Of a stretch of DNA of 64,000 nt, positions 16,957-25,126 are shown in pieces. Both the position numbers and the translations under genes were made by a program. The number at the start of each line of letters is the position of its first letter. Position 1 is the stretch's first letter. Source of the stretch: Alphaproteobacteria bacterium. Its GTDB lineage: Bacteria > Pseudomonadota > Alphaproteobacteria > Reyranellales > Reyranellaceae. The stretch is taken from contig JAHBYP010000004.1 of the NCBI GenBank assembly GCA_019635875.1, positions 565,701-629,700 of the forward strand, given 5' to 3'. Below the pieces are notes generated by a model. That model was given only the letters and a program-made list of their open reading frames with translations. It made no database searches and was not told the origin of the DNA.

Positions 16957-17934
16957 TCATGGCCAAACGGGTGCGCCGTCCAGCCCCGCGGTTTCCGGCA
17001 GGCCGCAGATCAGGTTCGCGTTCTGCACCGCCTGGCCGGCCGCTCCCTTGCCGAGATTGTCGACCACGCCCATCGCGATCACCAGGTTGCGTTCCGGATC
17101 GGCCGCGTAGCTGACGAATGCGAAGTTCGAGCCGGTCGCCCACTTGGTCTGCGGCGGATTGTCGGTCACGCGCACGAACGCGCGGGCGGCGTAGAAGCGC
17201 CGCGCCGAGTCCAGGCATTGCTGCGTGGTGGCGCGGCCGCGACAGTAGATGGTGGCGAGCACGCCGCGGGTCATCGGCACCAGATGCGGCGTGAACACCA
17301 GCCCGGCCGCGCTGCCGCCGCTCAGCCGCTCGATCGTCCTGGCCATCTCCGGCATGTGGGTGTGCTTGAGCAGACCATAGGGCACCAGGTTCTCGTTGCC
17401 CTCGGCGTAGCCGAACCTGCTGTCGGCGCCGCCCCGGCCGGCACCGGAGATGCCCGTCTTGGCGTCGATCACGATGTTGCCAGGCTCGATCAGCTTGTCG
17501 GCCAGCAGCGGTGCCAGCGCGTTCAGCACCGCCGCAGGGAAGCAGCCGGGGTTGGCGACGCGGCTCTGTCCCCCGATCTGGGCCGGCCAGACGTCGGCCA
17601 GGCCGTACGCCCAACCTTCGACGTAGCGGTGGTCGCCGCCGATGTCGACGATCTTCACGTCCTTGGCGACGCGCGCCAGCGCCTCGGCCGAGGCGCCCGT
17701 GGGCAGCGACGCGAACAGCACGTCGAGCTTCGGCAGGCGCGCGGGGTCCCACTTCTCGATCACCAGCTCGGCCAGCCTGGCCGGCGTACCGGGGAAGCGG
17801 TCCACCAACCGGCTGCCCGCGCTGCCCTCGCCCGCGGCGTAGACCAGCTCGAAGGACGGGTGGCTCGCGACCAGGCGCATCGCCTCGCCGCCGCCAAAAC
17901 CGCTGATCCCGACAATGCCGACGCGAATGCTCAT
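16957..17934 (-). CDS. argC: N-acetyl-gamma-glutamyl-phosphate reductase
   Basis: Third enzyme of arginine biosynthesis, reducing N-acetylglutamyl phosphate to the semialdehyde with NADPH; 325 residues, cytosolic. The N-terminal nucleotide loop is VGIVGISGFGGGEAMRL, and the catalytic cysteine is C131 in VANPGCFPAAVLNAL. HTHMPEMARTIERL and FTPHLVPMTRGVLATIYC are conserved type 1 ArgC segments. The start at 17934 (MSIRVGI) has AAGGACATCACC just upstream. Immediately 5' lies an intrinsic terminator (17963-17998) and before it a short ORF with five consecutive Arg codons, suggesting control by ribosome-mediated attenuation. Confidence 0.93.
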   Translation of the reverse strand: MSIRVGIVGISGFGGGEAMRLVASHPSFELVYAAGEGSAGSRLVDRFPGTPARLAELVIEKWDPARLPKLDVLFASLPTGASAEALARVAKDVKIVDIGGDHRYVEGWAYGLADVWPAQIGGQSRVANPGCFPAAVLNALAPLLADKLIEPGNIVIDAKTGISGAGRGGADSRFGYAEGNENLVPYGLLKHTHMPEMARTIERLSGGSAAGLVFTPHLVPMTRGVLATIYCRGRATTQQCLDSARRFYAARAFVRVTDNPPQTKWATGSNFAFVSYAADPERNLVIAMGVVDNLGKGAAGQAVQNANLICGLPETAGLDGAPVWP

Positions 17935-17962
17935 GGTGATGTCCTTCTGGTGGAGTTCGGGC

Positions 17963-17998
17963 AAAACAAAACCCCCGGAGCCGAGGGCTGCGGGGGTT
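17963..17998 (-). terminator. Rho-independent terminator/attenuator ahead of argC
   Basis: On the minus strand AACCCCCG (17998-17991) pairs with CGGGGGTT (17977-17970). An inner AGCC/GGCT stem lies within, and TTTTGTTTTG follows the 3' arm. The stem is strong and has a U-rich tail, so it should terminate transcription. It lies 28 bases upstream of the argC start and downstream of ilvD, so it either ends the ilvD transcript or, more interestingly, acts as an attenuator for argC. Confidence 0.8.
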
Positions 17999-18035
17999 CA
18001 GGAACGCGGGTCGAGGCCGCTCCGTCTCGAGGGAC

Positions 18036-18149
18036 CTACGATGAGGCGGTCACCACGTGGACGGACGCTGATCGACGCGCAGCCTGAAGGGCCGCCGCTG
18101 GGATGCAGCGACGTCGGCGTCGGTCGCAAAGGGGCCGGTTCCTGATCAT
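18036..18149 (-). CDS. Putative Arg-rich leader peptide of argC
   Basis: A 37-codon ORF starting at ATG 18149 begins MIRNRPLCDRRRRRC and ends TASS-stop. Codons 10-14 are five consecutive arginines (CGA CGC CGA CGT CGC). Further Arg codons lie at positions 3, 5, 25 and 26. It is placed between ilvD and argC, upstream of the terminator at 17963-17998, the geometry of an amino-acid-specific attenuator. GGCTGCG within the ORF (18084-18078) is exactly complementary to CGCAGCC in the terminator's 5' arm (17992-17986), so a competing antiterminator is possible. An in-frame ATG at 18176 would lengthen it by nine codons. CTTGACG at about 18181-18187 could be a -35 box, which would make the mRNA nearly leaderless. 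Confidence 0.55.
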   Translation of the reverse strand: MIRNRPLCDRRRRRCIPAAALQAARRSASVHVVTASS

Positions 18150-18250
18150 GCTTCTTGAAACTGTCGTTACCCACATTCAGCGTCAAGCGGAATGTTAGTT
18201 GAACGGCCTCATAGGAGAATGCCCGGTCACCAAGAGAACGAAGAAGCCGA

Positions 18251-20032
18251 TCAGATATCGGCGAAGACGTGGCTTTCCTTCTTCGCGCCCGGATGGGTCA
18301 GCGCGCCGTCGACCGCGGGGCCGACCAGTGCGGCGTACTTCCACAGCGCGCCTGAGGTGTAGCCGTTCTTCCTCGGCTTCCACTTCTTCGCGCGCTTGCG
18401 CAACTCCTTGCTCGACAGCTCGACATCGAGGCGGCCCTTGACCGCATCGATGACGATCATGTCGCCGTTCTTCAAGAGGCCGATCGGGCCGCCGACCTGT
18501 GCTTCGGGGCCGACATGGCCGACGCAGAAGCCGCGCGTGCCGCCGGAGAAGCGCCCGTCGGTGATCAGCGCCACCTTCTCGCCCACGCCCAGGCCGTAGA
18601 GCGCCGCCGTGGTCGACAGCATCTCGCGCATGCCCGGCCCGCCCTTGGGGCCTTCGTAGCGGATGACGATGACCTCGCCTTCCTTGAACTTGCCCTTCAC
18701 GACAGCCTCGAACGCCGCCTCCTCGCTGTCGAAGCAACGCGCGGGACCGCGGAAGACGAGACGCTGCATGCCCGCGACCTTCACGATCGCGCCGTCGGGC
18801 GCCAGGGTGCCCTTCAGGCCGACCACGCCGCCGGTCGGCGTGATGCAGTTCTTCACCCGATAGACGACGTCCTGGTCGTCGGGGAACACCACGTCCCTGT
18901 GGTTCTCCGCCAGCGTCCTGCCGGTGACGGTGAGGCAGTCGCCGTGCAGCAGGCCGTTGTCGAGCAGCTCCCTGATCACCACGGGGATGCCGCCGATGCG
19001 ATGCATGTCGAGCGCGACGTACTTGCCGCCGGGCTTGAGGTCGGCGATGTACGGCGTCTTCTTGAAGATCTTGGCCACGTCGTGCAGGTCGAACTTGATG
19101 CCGCATTCATGCGCCATCGCCGGCAGGTGCAGCCCCGCATTGGTCGAGCCGCCGGTGGCGGCGACGACGGTGGCGGCGTTCTCGAAGGCCTCGCGGGTGG
19201 CGATGTCGCGCGGGCGGATGCCGAGCCTCAGCAGGTTCATCACCGCCTCGCCCGAGGCCCGCGCATATTCGTCGCGCGACTCGTAGGGCGCCGGCGAGCC
19301 AGCCGAGCCGGGCAGCGCCAGGCCGATCGCCTCCGAGACGCAGGCCATGGTGTTGGCGGTGAACTGCCCGCCGCAGGAGCCGGCCGAAGGGCACGCCACG
19401 CACTCCAGCTCGTGCAGATCGGCGTCGGTGAACTTGCCGGCGGCGTGCATGCCGACGCCCTCGAAGACGTCGACCGCGGTGACATCCTTGCCGCGGAACT
19501 TGCCGGGCATGATCGAGCCGCCATACATGAACACCGACGGCACGTTGAGCCTGAGCATCGACATCATCATGCCGGGCAGCGACTTGTCGCAGCCGGCGAG
19601 CGTCACCATCGCGTCGTAGCAATGGCCGCGCATGGTGAGCTCGACGGAATCGGCGATGAGGTCGCGGCTGGCCAGCGACGACTTCATACCCTGGTGGCCC
19701 ATGGCGATGCCGTCGGTCACGGTGATGGTGGTGAACTCGCGCGGCGTGCCGCCGGCGCGATCGACGCCGGTCTTCACTGCCTGCGCCTGGCGATTGAGCG
19801 CGATGTTGCAGGGCGCCGCCTCGTTCCAGCAGGTCGCGACACCGACCAGCGGCTGGCCGATCTGCTTCTCGGTCAGCCCCATGGCGTAGAGGTACGAACG
19901 GTGCGGCGCGCGCTCCGGCCCGACCGTGGTGTGGCGGCTGGGCAGCTTCGACTTGTCGAGCGTCGGGTTGGGATGCGGCGCGCGCATCCGGCCCGCCTTT
20001 CGGGGTTTCTGGGCCTTGGCCGGCTTTTTCAT
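18251..20032 (-). CDS. ilvD: Dihydroxy-acid dehydratase
   Basis: Fe-S dehydratase of valine, leucine and isoleucine synthesis, 593 residues, cytosolic. It converts 2,3-dihydroxy-isovalerate and its methyl homologue to the 2-keto acids. The three cluster cysteines appear in [19 protein letters not shown] and [16 protein letters not shown]. The terminal domain holds the [17 protein letters not shown] and [20 protein letters not shown] signatures. The N-terminal 15-20 residues are Lys/Arg-rich, as in alphaproteobacterial members. AGGAG upstream supports the start at 20032. The next gene on the strand is argC, after the leader region described above. Confidence 0.94.
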   Translation of the reverse strand: MKKPAKAQKPRKAGRMRAPHPNPTLDKSKLPSRHTTVGPERAPHRSYLYAMGLTEKQIGQPLVGVATCWNEAAPCNIALNRQAQAVKTGVDRAGGTPREFTTITVTDGIAMGHQGMKSSLASRDLIADSVELTMRGHCYDAMVTLAGCDKSLPGMMMSMLRLNVPSVFMYGGSIMPGKFRGKDVTAVDVFEGVGMHAAGKFTDADLHELECVACPSAGSCGGQFTANTMACVSEAIGLALPGSAGSPAPYESRDEYARASGEAVMNLLRLGIRPRDIATREAFENAATVVAATGGSTNAGLHLPAMAHECGIKFDLHDVAKIFKKTPYIADLKPGGKYVALDMHRIGGIPVVIRELLDNGLLHGDCLTVTGRTLAENHRDVVFPDDQDVVYRVKNCITPTGGVVGLKGTLAPDGAIVKVAGMQRLVFRGPARCFDSEEAAFEAVVKGKFKEGEVIVIRYEGPKGGPGMREMLSTTAALYGLGVGEKVALITDGRFSGGTRGFCVGHVGPEAQVGGPIGLLKNGDMIVIDAVKGRLDVELSSKELRKRAKKWKPRKNGYTSGALWKYAALVGPAVDGALTHPGAKKESHVFADI

Positions 20033-20115
20033 CGGGACGGGCTCCTGGCGGATACGGGCCGAGATTGCCCGCGCACCTTAGCCACGCCACCGCAAGCCCG
20101 CTAGCTCATCGCCGT

Positions 20116-20242
20116 GCTCCCTCTCCCCGCTTGCGGGGAGAGGGTTGGGGTGAGGGGCTGCATCGAGTGGCGCACCGCCGACGTGCGCAACCTCAATCGA
20201 CCCCTCACCCCGACCCTCTCCCCGCTTGCGGGGAGAGGGAGT
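20116..20242. repeat. Palindromic repeat, family D, copy 1
   Basis: Each end contains a small hairpin, CTCTCCCCGCTTGCGGGGAG. The inner arms GGGTTGGGGTGAGGGG and CCCCTCACCCCGACCC are complementary, so the whole 127 bp can fold as a long stem with terminal loops. It lies between ilvD and the SDR operon. A related but diverged unit is at 23021-23186, and its core motif reappears inside the hairpin at 4121-4239. Confidence 0.85.
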
Positions 20243-20277
20243 GAAGCCGACGGCTGCGGATGGGCCGTGCTACGCGC

Positions 20278-21039
20278 TCACCACTTTTCCAGCCATGGAC
20301 GCAGCACCACCTCGAATGCCCAGGTCGAGCGGTGCTGGCGATGCAGCTGCAGATAGGTCTCGGCGATGTGGTCGGGATCGGCCATGTTATCGTCGACGCT
20401 GGTGCCGGCGCGACGGTGCGCGCGCCTGCCGTCCTCCTGCGTCCAGCCGATGGCGGCGTCGATCGGCACGTTGGCGACGTGGATGCCCTCGGGCATCAAT
20501 TCCCGGGCCATGCTCTGCGCCAGGCCGGCCTTCGCGTGGCATGCCATGGCGAAGGCGCCGCTCGCCGGGAAGCCCTTCAGCGCCGCGCTGGCGTTGGTGA
20601 AGATGATCGTGCCTCTGGCGCCGTTGGCAGCCGGCTCGTTGCCGCGCAGGGCGCGCGCCGCCTGCTGGCCGACCAGGAAGGCGCTGTAGGCGGCGTTGCG
20701 GACCGTGTCGAGCACCATGCCCGGGTCGACCTCCGTGATCTTCTTGCGAAAGATCCCGGCAACGCGGCCGTCGATGTTGTGGACAACGAGCCGAGGAACG
20801 CCGAGATCGCGCGCGACGTCCTGGAACAGCGTCTCCACAGCGGCAGGATCGCTGGCATCGCAGGCGTATCGCCGCACGCCGTGCGCCTTCTCGAGAGCCA
20901 GGAGGACCGGCTTGTCCGGGGTCCGGGCGGCGACGGCGACCCGCATGCCGTTCCGTGCGAACAGGCGGGCGCAACTCGAGCTGATGCCGGGGCCGCCGCC
21001 GACGATCAACGCGACTTCCTGGGTGCCGGATGTGGTCAT
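20278..21039 (-). CDS. Divergent SDR family protein lacking the catalytic Tyr (A)
   Basis: SDR-fold protein of 253 residues. The nucleotide-binding loop is VGGGPGISSSCARLFARNG and the NNAG-equivalent is VHNIDG. The active-site region reads TNASAALKGFPAS followed by AFAMACHAKAGL. The Ser and Lys are kept, but the position four before Lys, normally Tyr, is Ala. It is therefore a non-classical SDR that either uses another acid/base group or has lost reductase activity. The start at 21039 follows the upstream SDR by 11 bases. It is the third gene of a minus-strand operon with another such SDR and an HCCA isomerase-like gene. Confidence 0.82.
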   Translation of the reverse strand: MTTSGTQEVALIVGGGPGISSSCARLFARNGMRVAVAARTPDKPVLLALEKAHGVRRYACDASDPAAVETLFQDVARDLGVPRLVVHNIDGRVAGIFRKKITEVDPGMVLDTVRNAAYSAFLVGQQAARALRGNEPAANGARGTIIFTNASAALKGFPASGAFAMACHAKAGLAQSMARELMPEGIHVANVPIDAAIGWTQEDGRRAHRRAGTSVDDNMADPDHIAETYLQLHRQHRSTWAFEVVLRPWLEKW

Positions 21040-21050
21040 GGTGGATCTCG

Positions 21051-21755
21051 CTACCAGGTCTCGGCGAAGGGCCGCACTTCGACATTGAAGGACCAGGCGC
21101 TGCGATCCTGGTTGGCGACGTGCCACAGCTCGTCGGCGATCGCCGCCGGCTTGATGAAGAACTCGTCGGGCTTGTCCTTGTAGCGCTCGCGCGCCCAGGG
21201 AACGTCGATCACCGCGTCGATGACCAGATAGGCGACGTGCACGCCCCTGGGGCCAAGCTCGCGCGCCATGGCTTCGGTGAGGATGCGCTGCGCCGCCTTG
21301 GTCGGGGCGAAGCCGGCGAAGAGCGGCCTTCCGCGCTGGGCCGAGGTGTTGCCCGTCACCAGGATCGCGCCGCGGCCGGCCTGCACCATCGCCGGGGCCA
21401 GCCGCCGCGCAAGGTAGAGCAGCGCCATGGTGTTGACCTGGAAGTTGCGGTTCAGCACTTGGGGATCGATCTCCTGGAACGATCCGAAGGCGCCGCCGAC
21501 GGCGTTGTGGATCAGCACCGAGGGCTGGCCCAGCTCGCGCTCGACCTGCCCGAGCACGCTGTCCACCTGCTGCGGGTCCGACACGTCGCAGGGAAAGGCC
21601 TTGGCGCCGGGCAACTCGGCTTCCAGCTCACGCAGCCTGTCCTTCGTGCGCGCGAGCAAGGCGACGCGGTATCCGCCCCTGGCGAAGCGCCGCGCGAGCG
21701 CGGAGCCCGTGCCGGGCCCCACGCCGGTGACGACACAGACCTGTTGATCGGCCAT
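21051..21755 (-). CDS. Divergent SDR family protein with Phe in place of catalytic Tyr (B)
   Basis: SDR-fold protein of 234 residues, paralogous to its downstream neighbour. It begins MADQQVCVVTGVGPGTGSAL with a near-normal Rossmann loop; the NNAG motif is replaced by NAVGG. The catalytic stretch is NTSAQRGRPLFAGFAPTKAA, with Ser and Lys present but Phe where Tyr is expected. This GVGPGTG group is seen in other proteobacteria; its substrate is unknown to me. It starts 10 bases after the isomerase-like gene ends, so the three genes should be cotranscribed from the promoter facing the TetR gene. Confidence 0.82.
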   Translation of the reverse strand: MADQQVCVVTGVGPGTGSALARRFARGGYRVALLARTKDRLRELEAELPGAKAFPCDVSDPQQVDSVLGQVERELGQPSVLIHNAVGGAFGSFQEIDPQVLNRNFQVNTMALLYLARRLAPAMVQAGRGAILVTGNTSAQRGRPLFAGFAPTKAAQRILTEAMARELGPRGVHVAYLVIDAVIDVPWARERYKDKPDEFFIKPAAIADELWHVANQDRSAWSFNVEVRPFAETW

Positions 21756-21765
21756 CTCGCCCTCC

Positions 21766-22362
21766 CTATGCCGCCTTGCACGCCTCGACGACGAAGTCGA
21801 GCCGGTCATTGCCGAAGAACATCTGCTCACCGACGAAGAAGGTCGGCGATCCGAAGACACCGCGCTGGGCGGCCGCCTCGGTGGATTTGTCGAGAAACTC
21901 GCCGAAGCGCGCCTCGCCGGCGGCCTCGAGCAGGGCTTCTCCGTCGAGGCCGGCCTGATCGAGCACAGCCCTGAAGATGGACCGCTGCGAGAGGTCGGCG
22001 TCGCCGGCCCAGAGCGCGCCGTAGACCGTCGCGACATACGCCTCACCGCGGCCCTGCTCGATGGCGGCAAGGGCCGCGCGGCGCAGCAGGTCGTGATCGA
22101 AGCCGCGCAAATGCGGGTTGCGCTTGAACGGCACGCCGTATCGCGCGGCCCAACGCTGGATGTCGGCGCCGGCATAGGCGCCCTTGTTCTTGCATTCCAC
22201 GGTCGTCGGCCGATTGCCCACGAGCTTCATCAGCTCGAGGATGCGGAAGGGCGTGTAGGCGATCCCGGCTCCCGTCTCGGCGCGCAAACGCGGGAGCTGC
22301 GTCGTCGCCAGGTAGCTGTAGGGGCTGAGGAAGTCGAACACGAACTCGATCTGGCGGGACAT
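21766..22362 (-). CDS. 2-hydroxychromene-2-carboxylate isomerase family protein (DsbA-like fold)
   Basis: Thioredoxin-fold, kappa-class GST-like protein of 198 residues. It opens QIEFVFDFLSPYSYLATTQL, where the SPYSYL motif carries the serine that activates glutathione in HCCA isomerases. KNKGAYAGADIQRWAARYGVPF and GVFGSPTFFVGEQMFFGNDRLDF are the other conserved parts of the family. Characterised members isomerise a naphthalene catabolite, but the family is broad. The start is placed at 22362 (MSRQ); the open frame further upstream is only a run of Ile codons overlapping the operator. It is first in an operon with two SDRs, divergent from a TetR gene. Confidence 0.85.
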   Translation of the reverse strand: MSRQIEFVFDFLSPYSYLATTQLPRLRAETGAGIAYTPFRILELMKLVGNRPTTVECKNKGAYAGADIQRWAARYGVPFKRNPHLRGFDHDLLRRAALAAIEQGRGEAYVATVYGALWAGDADLSQRSIFRAVLDQAGLDGEALLEAAGEARFGEFLDKSTEAAAQRGVFGSPTFFVGEQMFFGNDRLDFVVEACKAA

Positions 22363-22389
22363 CGGCGGCCGGCCTATGATGATGATCGC

Positions 22390-22408
22390 AATGATTGGAT
22401 TAATCATT
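22390..22408. promoter_or_regulatory. Probable TetR operator
   Basis: AATGATTGGATTAATCATT has perfect 7-bp inverted arms around 5 bases. It lies midway between the divergent starts at 22362 and 22437 and stands out as AT-rich in a GC-rich region. A second, shorter palindrome (CATT/AATG at 22405-22420) overlaps it. Position and symmetry fit autoregulation by the adjacent TetR protein and control of the isomerase/SDR operon. Confidence 0.55.
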
Positions 22409-22436
22409 GTATGCGTAATGAATACGGAATCGACCG

Positions 22437-22964
22437 GTGAAAGTCTCGAAAGAAGTTGTCACCCGACACCGAGAAAATCTGCTGGAAGCCGCCGCCAAGC
22501 TGCTGCGCGAGCGCGGAGTCGACAAGGTCGGGGTCGCCGATGTGGCGGCCGCCGCGGGGCTGACCCACGGTGCCCTGTACGCGCAGTTTTCCTCCAAGGA
22601 TGCGCTTTTGCGCGAAGCGATCGCGCGCATGCTCGAGAAATCCGCCACCGTCTCGGGCCGGCACGATTGGCGAACGTATGTCGAGGCCTATCTCAGCCCG
22701 CGTCACGTCCGCCGCCGCGCCAGCGGATGCCCCTACACCGCCCTGAGCGCCGACATGCCGCGCAGCGCGCCGGCGATCCGCGGCGCCTTCTCTCGAGGCC
22801 TCGAACGATCGCTCGACGATCTGGCGCAACGGCTGGAGGGACGCGAGCAGGCGATGGCTTCGATGGCCCTGCTGGTCGGCGCCGTGGTGCTGGCACGAGC
22901 CGTCGAGAAACCGGCGCTGCGCGACGAGATCCTGCAGGCAGCCAGGCGAGAGCTCCTGCCCTGA
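22437..22964 (+). CDS. TetR/AcrR family transcriptional regulator
   Basis: One-component repressor of 175 residues. The N-terminal helix-turn-helix is RENLLEAAAKLLRERGVDKVGVADVAAAAGLTHGALYAQFSSK-like (about residues 12-54, with GLTHGALYAQF the recognition helix). It is followed by the ligand-binding domain containing GCPYTALSADMPR, a motif of the TetR_C group related to AcrR/QacR-like regulators. The start is GTG at 22437. The gene is divergent from the isomerase/SDR operon, with a palindrome between them, so it most likely controls that operon. The ligand is unknown. Confidence 0.88.
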   Translation: MKVSKEVVTRHRENLLEAAAKLLRERGVDKVGVADVAAAAGLTHGALYAQFSSKDALLREAIARMLEKSATVSGRHDWRTYVEAYLSPRHVRRRASGCPYTALSADMPRSAPAIRGAFSRGLERSLDDLAQRLEGREQAMASMALLVGAVVLARAVEKPALRDEILQAARRELLP

Positions 22965-23020
22965 GCAGCCTGGGCATTCGTCCCGAGCGCGCGGTCAAGC
23001 ATCTCGATTGCATGGGACGT

Positions 23021-23186
23021 TCTTCCCTTCTCCCCGCGCAGGCGGGGAGAAGGTGCCGAGCGTCAGCGCGGCGGATGAGGGGCTTCGCAGCGGCGCAACC
23101 GGCACCGCGTTCGACCGCAACACCGTGAAGCCCCTCATCCGCCCTTCGGGCACCTTCTCCGCGCCTGCGCGGGGAGAAGGGAAGAA
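23021..23186. repeat. Palindromic repeat, family D-like, copy 2
   Basis: Outer arms TTCTTCCCTTCTCCCCGCGC and GCGCGGGGAGAAGGGAAGAA are inverted copies. Inner pairs GGATGAGGGGCTTC and GAAGCCCCTCATCC also match. The right half contains CGCCCTTCGGGCACCTTCTC, the same module as in family A, so the element is again a mosaic. It lies between the TetR gene and the methyltransferase gene, which are convergent. Confidence 0.82.
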
Positions 23187-23213
23187 AGCCACACGCGACA
23201 ACGACACGCCGCT

Positions 23214-24050
23214 CTATCGCGCGCGGCAGATGAACTCGGTAGGCGCGATCAGGCCGCCGGCGAGGCCGGCAACGACGTTGGCGATCTTCTGCGCCGCGTC
23301 GTCCTTCATCAGGATGTGCGTGCCAAGCGGCGGCGGCCCGCCGGCCCCGGCGGCCCGCGCCGCGACATTGGCGAAGAAGCCGCGCGCGAAGTCGCTGCGA
23401 TCGCGTTGCTTGACGACGTCGAAGCCGGCTTCCTGCAGCCTGAGGCGATAGTCCGGGACGCTGGCGAGGAAGCTCGTCTCGCGGCTCGCCGACCACGGCA
23501 CGGGGTAGCGCAGCTCGCCGTCGCCTGCCCCGGCGATGTCAAACACGGCGAAGGTGCCGCCGCGCTTGAGCACCCGGCGCACGCCCGAGAACAGCGCGGC
23601 CTTGTCCTCGACGTTCATGCCGACATGGATCATGTAGGCACCGTCGAACGTCGCGTCGGCGAACGGCAGGACGAGCGCGCTCGCCTGCCGATAGGAGACC
23701 GCGTCGCCGAGGCCGACCCGGCGCGACAGGGCCTCGGCGGTGCGTACGTAGTCCTCGGTCAGATCGATGCCGGTCACGCGACAGCCGCGCTGGTGGGCGA
23801 AGAAGCGCGACGCGCCGCCGATGCCGCAGCCGATGTCGAGAAGATGCTGGCCCGCCGCGAAGCCGGCCTGGTCGGCGAGGTCCGCCGTCGCCTCCCGTCC
23901 GCCGGTATGGAACTCGTCGCCCGGCGCCAGGTCCTCCGGCGTCAGGCGATCGACGTCCTTGCCCGCGGCGACCAGCGCGGCGAGGATCGTCCGCTCGAGA
24001 TCGCCCCGGCCGTAGTGCCGCGCCACGCGGTCTTCGGTCTTCTCCGCCAT
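23214..24050 (-). CDS. Class I SAM-dependent methyltransferase
   Basis: Methyltransferase of 278 residues. Motif I is LLDIGCGIGGASRFFAHQRG (about residues 70-90), then GIDLTEDYVRTAEALSRRVG, and motif IV-like FADATFDGAYMIHVGMNVEDK; GGTFAVFDIAGAGDGE completes the Rossmann core. An N-terminal segment of about 60 residues (HYGRGDLERTILAAL) resembles the small-molecule methyltransferases related to UbiE and sarcosine/dimethylglycine methyltransferases. AGGAAAGG lies 6 bases before the ATG. It is a single gene; the methyl acceptor is unknown. Confidence 0.86.
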   Translation of the reverse strand: MAEKTEDRVARHYGRGDLERTILAALVAAGKDVDRLTPEDLAPGDEFHTGGREATADLADQAGFAAGQHLLDIGCGIGGASRFFAHQRGCRVTGIDLTEDYVRTAEALSRRVGLGDAVSYRQASALVLPFADATFDGAYMIHVGMNVEDKAALFSGVRRVLKRGGTFAVFDIAGAGDGELRYPVPWSASRETSFLASVPDYRLRLQEAGFDVVKQRDRSDFARGFFANVAARAAGAGGPPPLGTHILMKDDAAQKIANVVAGLAGGLIAPTEFICRAR

Positions 24051-24216
24051 GCGCCTTTCCTCCCGCTCTGTCGTCCCGGGACGATGCCCGCATGCGGGCG
24101 CATCATCCCTCCAGAACGAGCCTCGGAACAGCCCATGGCGCAGGACCGCTCCCGCGCGGCTCGCCGAGAAGCCATCCGCCCGCTACAGTGCGCCGGGCAA
24201 CGAGAGAAAGTAACGC

Positions 24217-25122
24217 GTGGAACTCTGGATACCGATCACCATCGGCGCGGCGCTGTTTCAGACCATCCGCACCGCGCTGCAACAGAAGATGAGAGCCCAG
24301 CTCAGCACCAACGGCGCGAATTTCGTGCGCTATGCCTATGGCGCGCCGCTCTCGATCCTGATGCTCGTATTGCTGCTCACCGTGGGCGAGCGCGTGCTGC
24401 CGACGTTCGACTGGCGCTTCGTCGCGTGGGCGGCGCTGGGCGGCATGGGGCAGATCATCGCCACCTCGCTGCTGATCTATACCTTCGAGCTGCGCAACTT
24501 CACGGTCGGCACCGCCTACTCCAAGACCGAGACCATCCAGATCGCGCTGTTCGGCACGCTGTTCCTGGACGCGCATCTCGGCTGGCTGGCCTGGGTCGGC
24601 ATCGTCGTCTGCCTGGTCGGCGTGCTGGTGCTGTCGGTGAAGGGTGACGCCAAGGGCCTGCGCGCCATCGTCATGGGCTGGACGCAGAAGGCGGCGCTGG
24701 TCGGCGTCGCCGCCGGCACCTTCTTCAGCGTTGCCGCGCTGGGCATCCGCCAGGCCATCGAGGTGCTGCCCAGTGGCGATTTCATGATCAAGGCGATCCT
24801 GACGCTGGCGCTGATGAACACCATCCAGACCGTGGTGATGGGTGCCTGGCTGCTGGCGCGCGAGCCCGGCGAGGTCGGCCGCGTGTTCAGGACCTGGCGC
24901 ACCTCGAGCATCGTCGGCTTCACCAGCGTCATGGGCTCGGCCGGCTGGGCCCTGGGCTTCGCCCTGCAGAACCCGGCGCTGGTACGCGCCGTCGGGCAGG
25001 TCGAGCTGGTCTTCACCTTTCTCGCCAGCCGCTACATGCTGCACGAGCGCCCGAGCCTGGGCGAGTTCAGCGGCGCGATCCTCGTGGTCGGCGGCGTGGT
25101 GATGGTTCTGTTGGGACGGTAG
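24217..25122 (+). CDS. EamA/DMT family transporter
   Basis: Predicted ten-helix inner-membrane transporter of 301 residues with a GTG start. The first EamA half spans about residues 5-140 and includes SKTETIQIALFGTLFLDAHLGWLAW; the second spans about 150-300. The last helices (FTFLASRYMLHERPSLGEFSGAILVVGGVVMVLLGR) match the usual family end. The stop is 4 bases from the start of the CoA-transferase gene, so the two probably form one operon. The transported metabolite is unknown; export of an acid related to the CoA-transferase substrate is a guess only. Confidence 0.85.
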   Translation: MELWIPITIGAALFQTIRTALQQKMRAQLSTNGANFVRYAYGAPLSILMLVLLLTVGERVLPTFDWRFVAWAALGGMGQIIATSLLIYTFELRNFTVGTAYSKTETIQIALFGTLFLDAHLGWLAWVGIVVCLVGVLVLSVKGDAKGLRAIVMGWTQKAALVGVAAGTFFSVAALGIRQAIEVLPSGDFMIKAILTLALMNTIQTVVMGAWLLAREPGEVGRVFRTWRTSSIVGFTSVMGSAGWALGFALQNPALVRAVGQVELVFTFLASRYMLHERPSLGEFSGAILVVGGVVMVLLGR

Positions 25123-25126
25123 AGCG

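Noticed and set aside
17998..18186. Alternative 62-codon minus-strand frame ahead of argC
   Set aside because: It begins with TTG, has no ribosome site and no repeated codon; the overlapping ATG frame with the Arg run is a better leader candidate.
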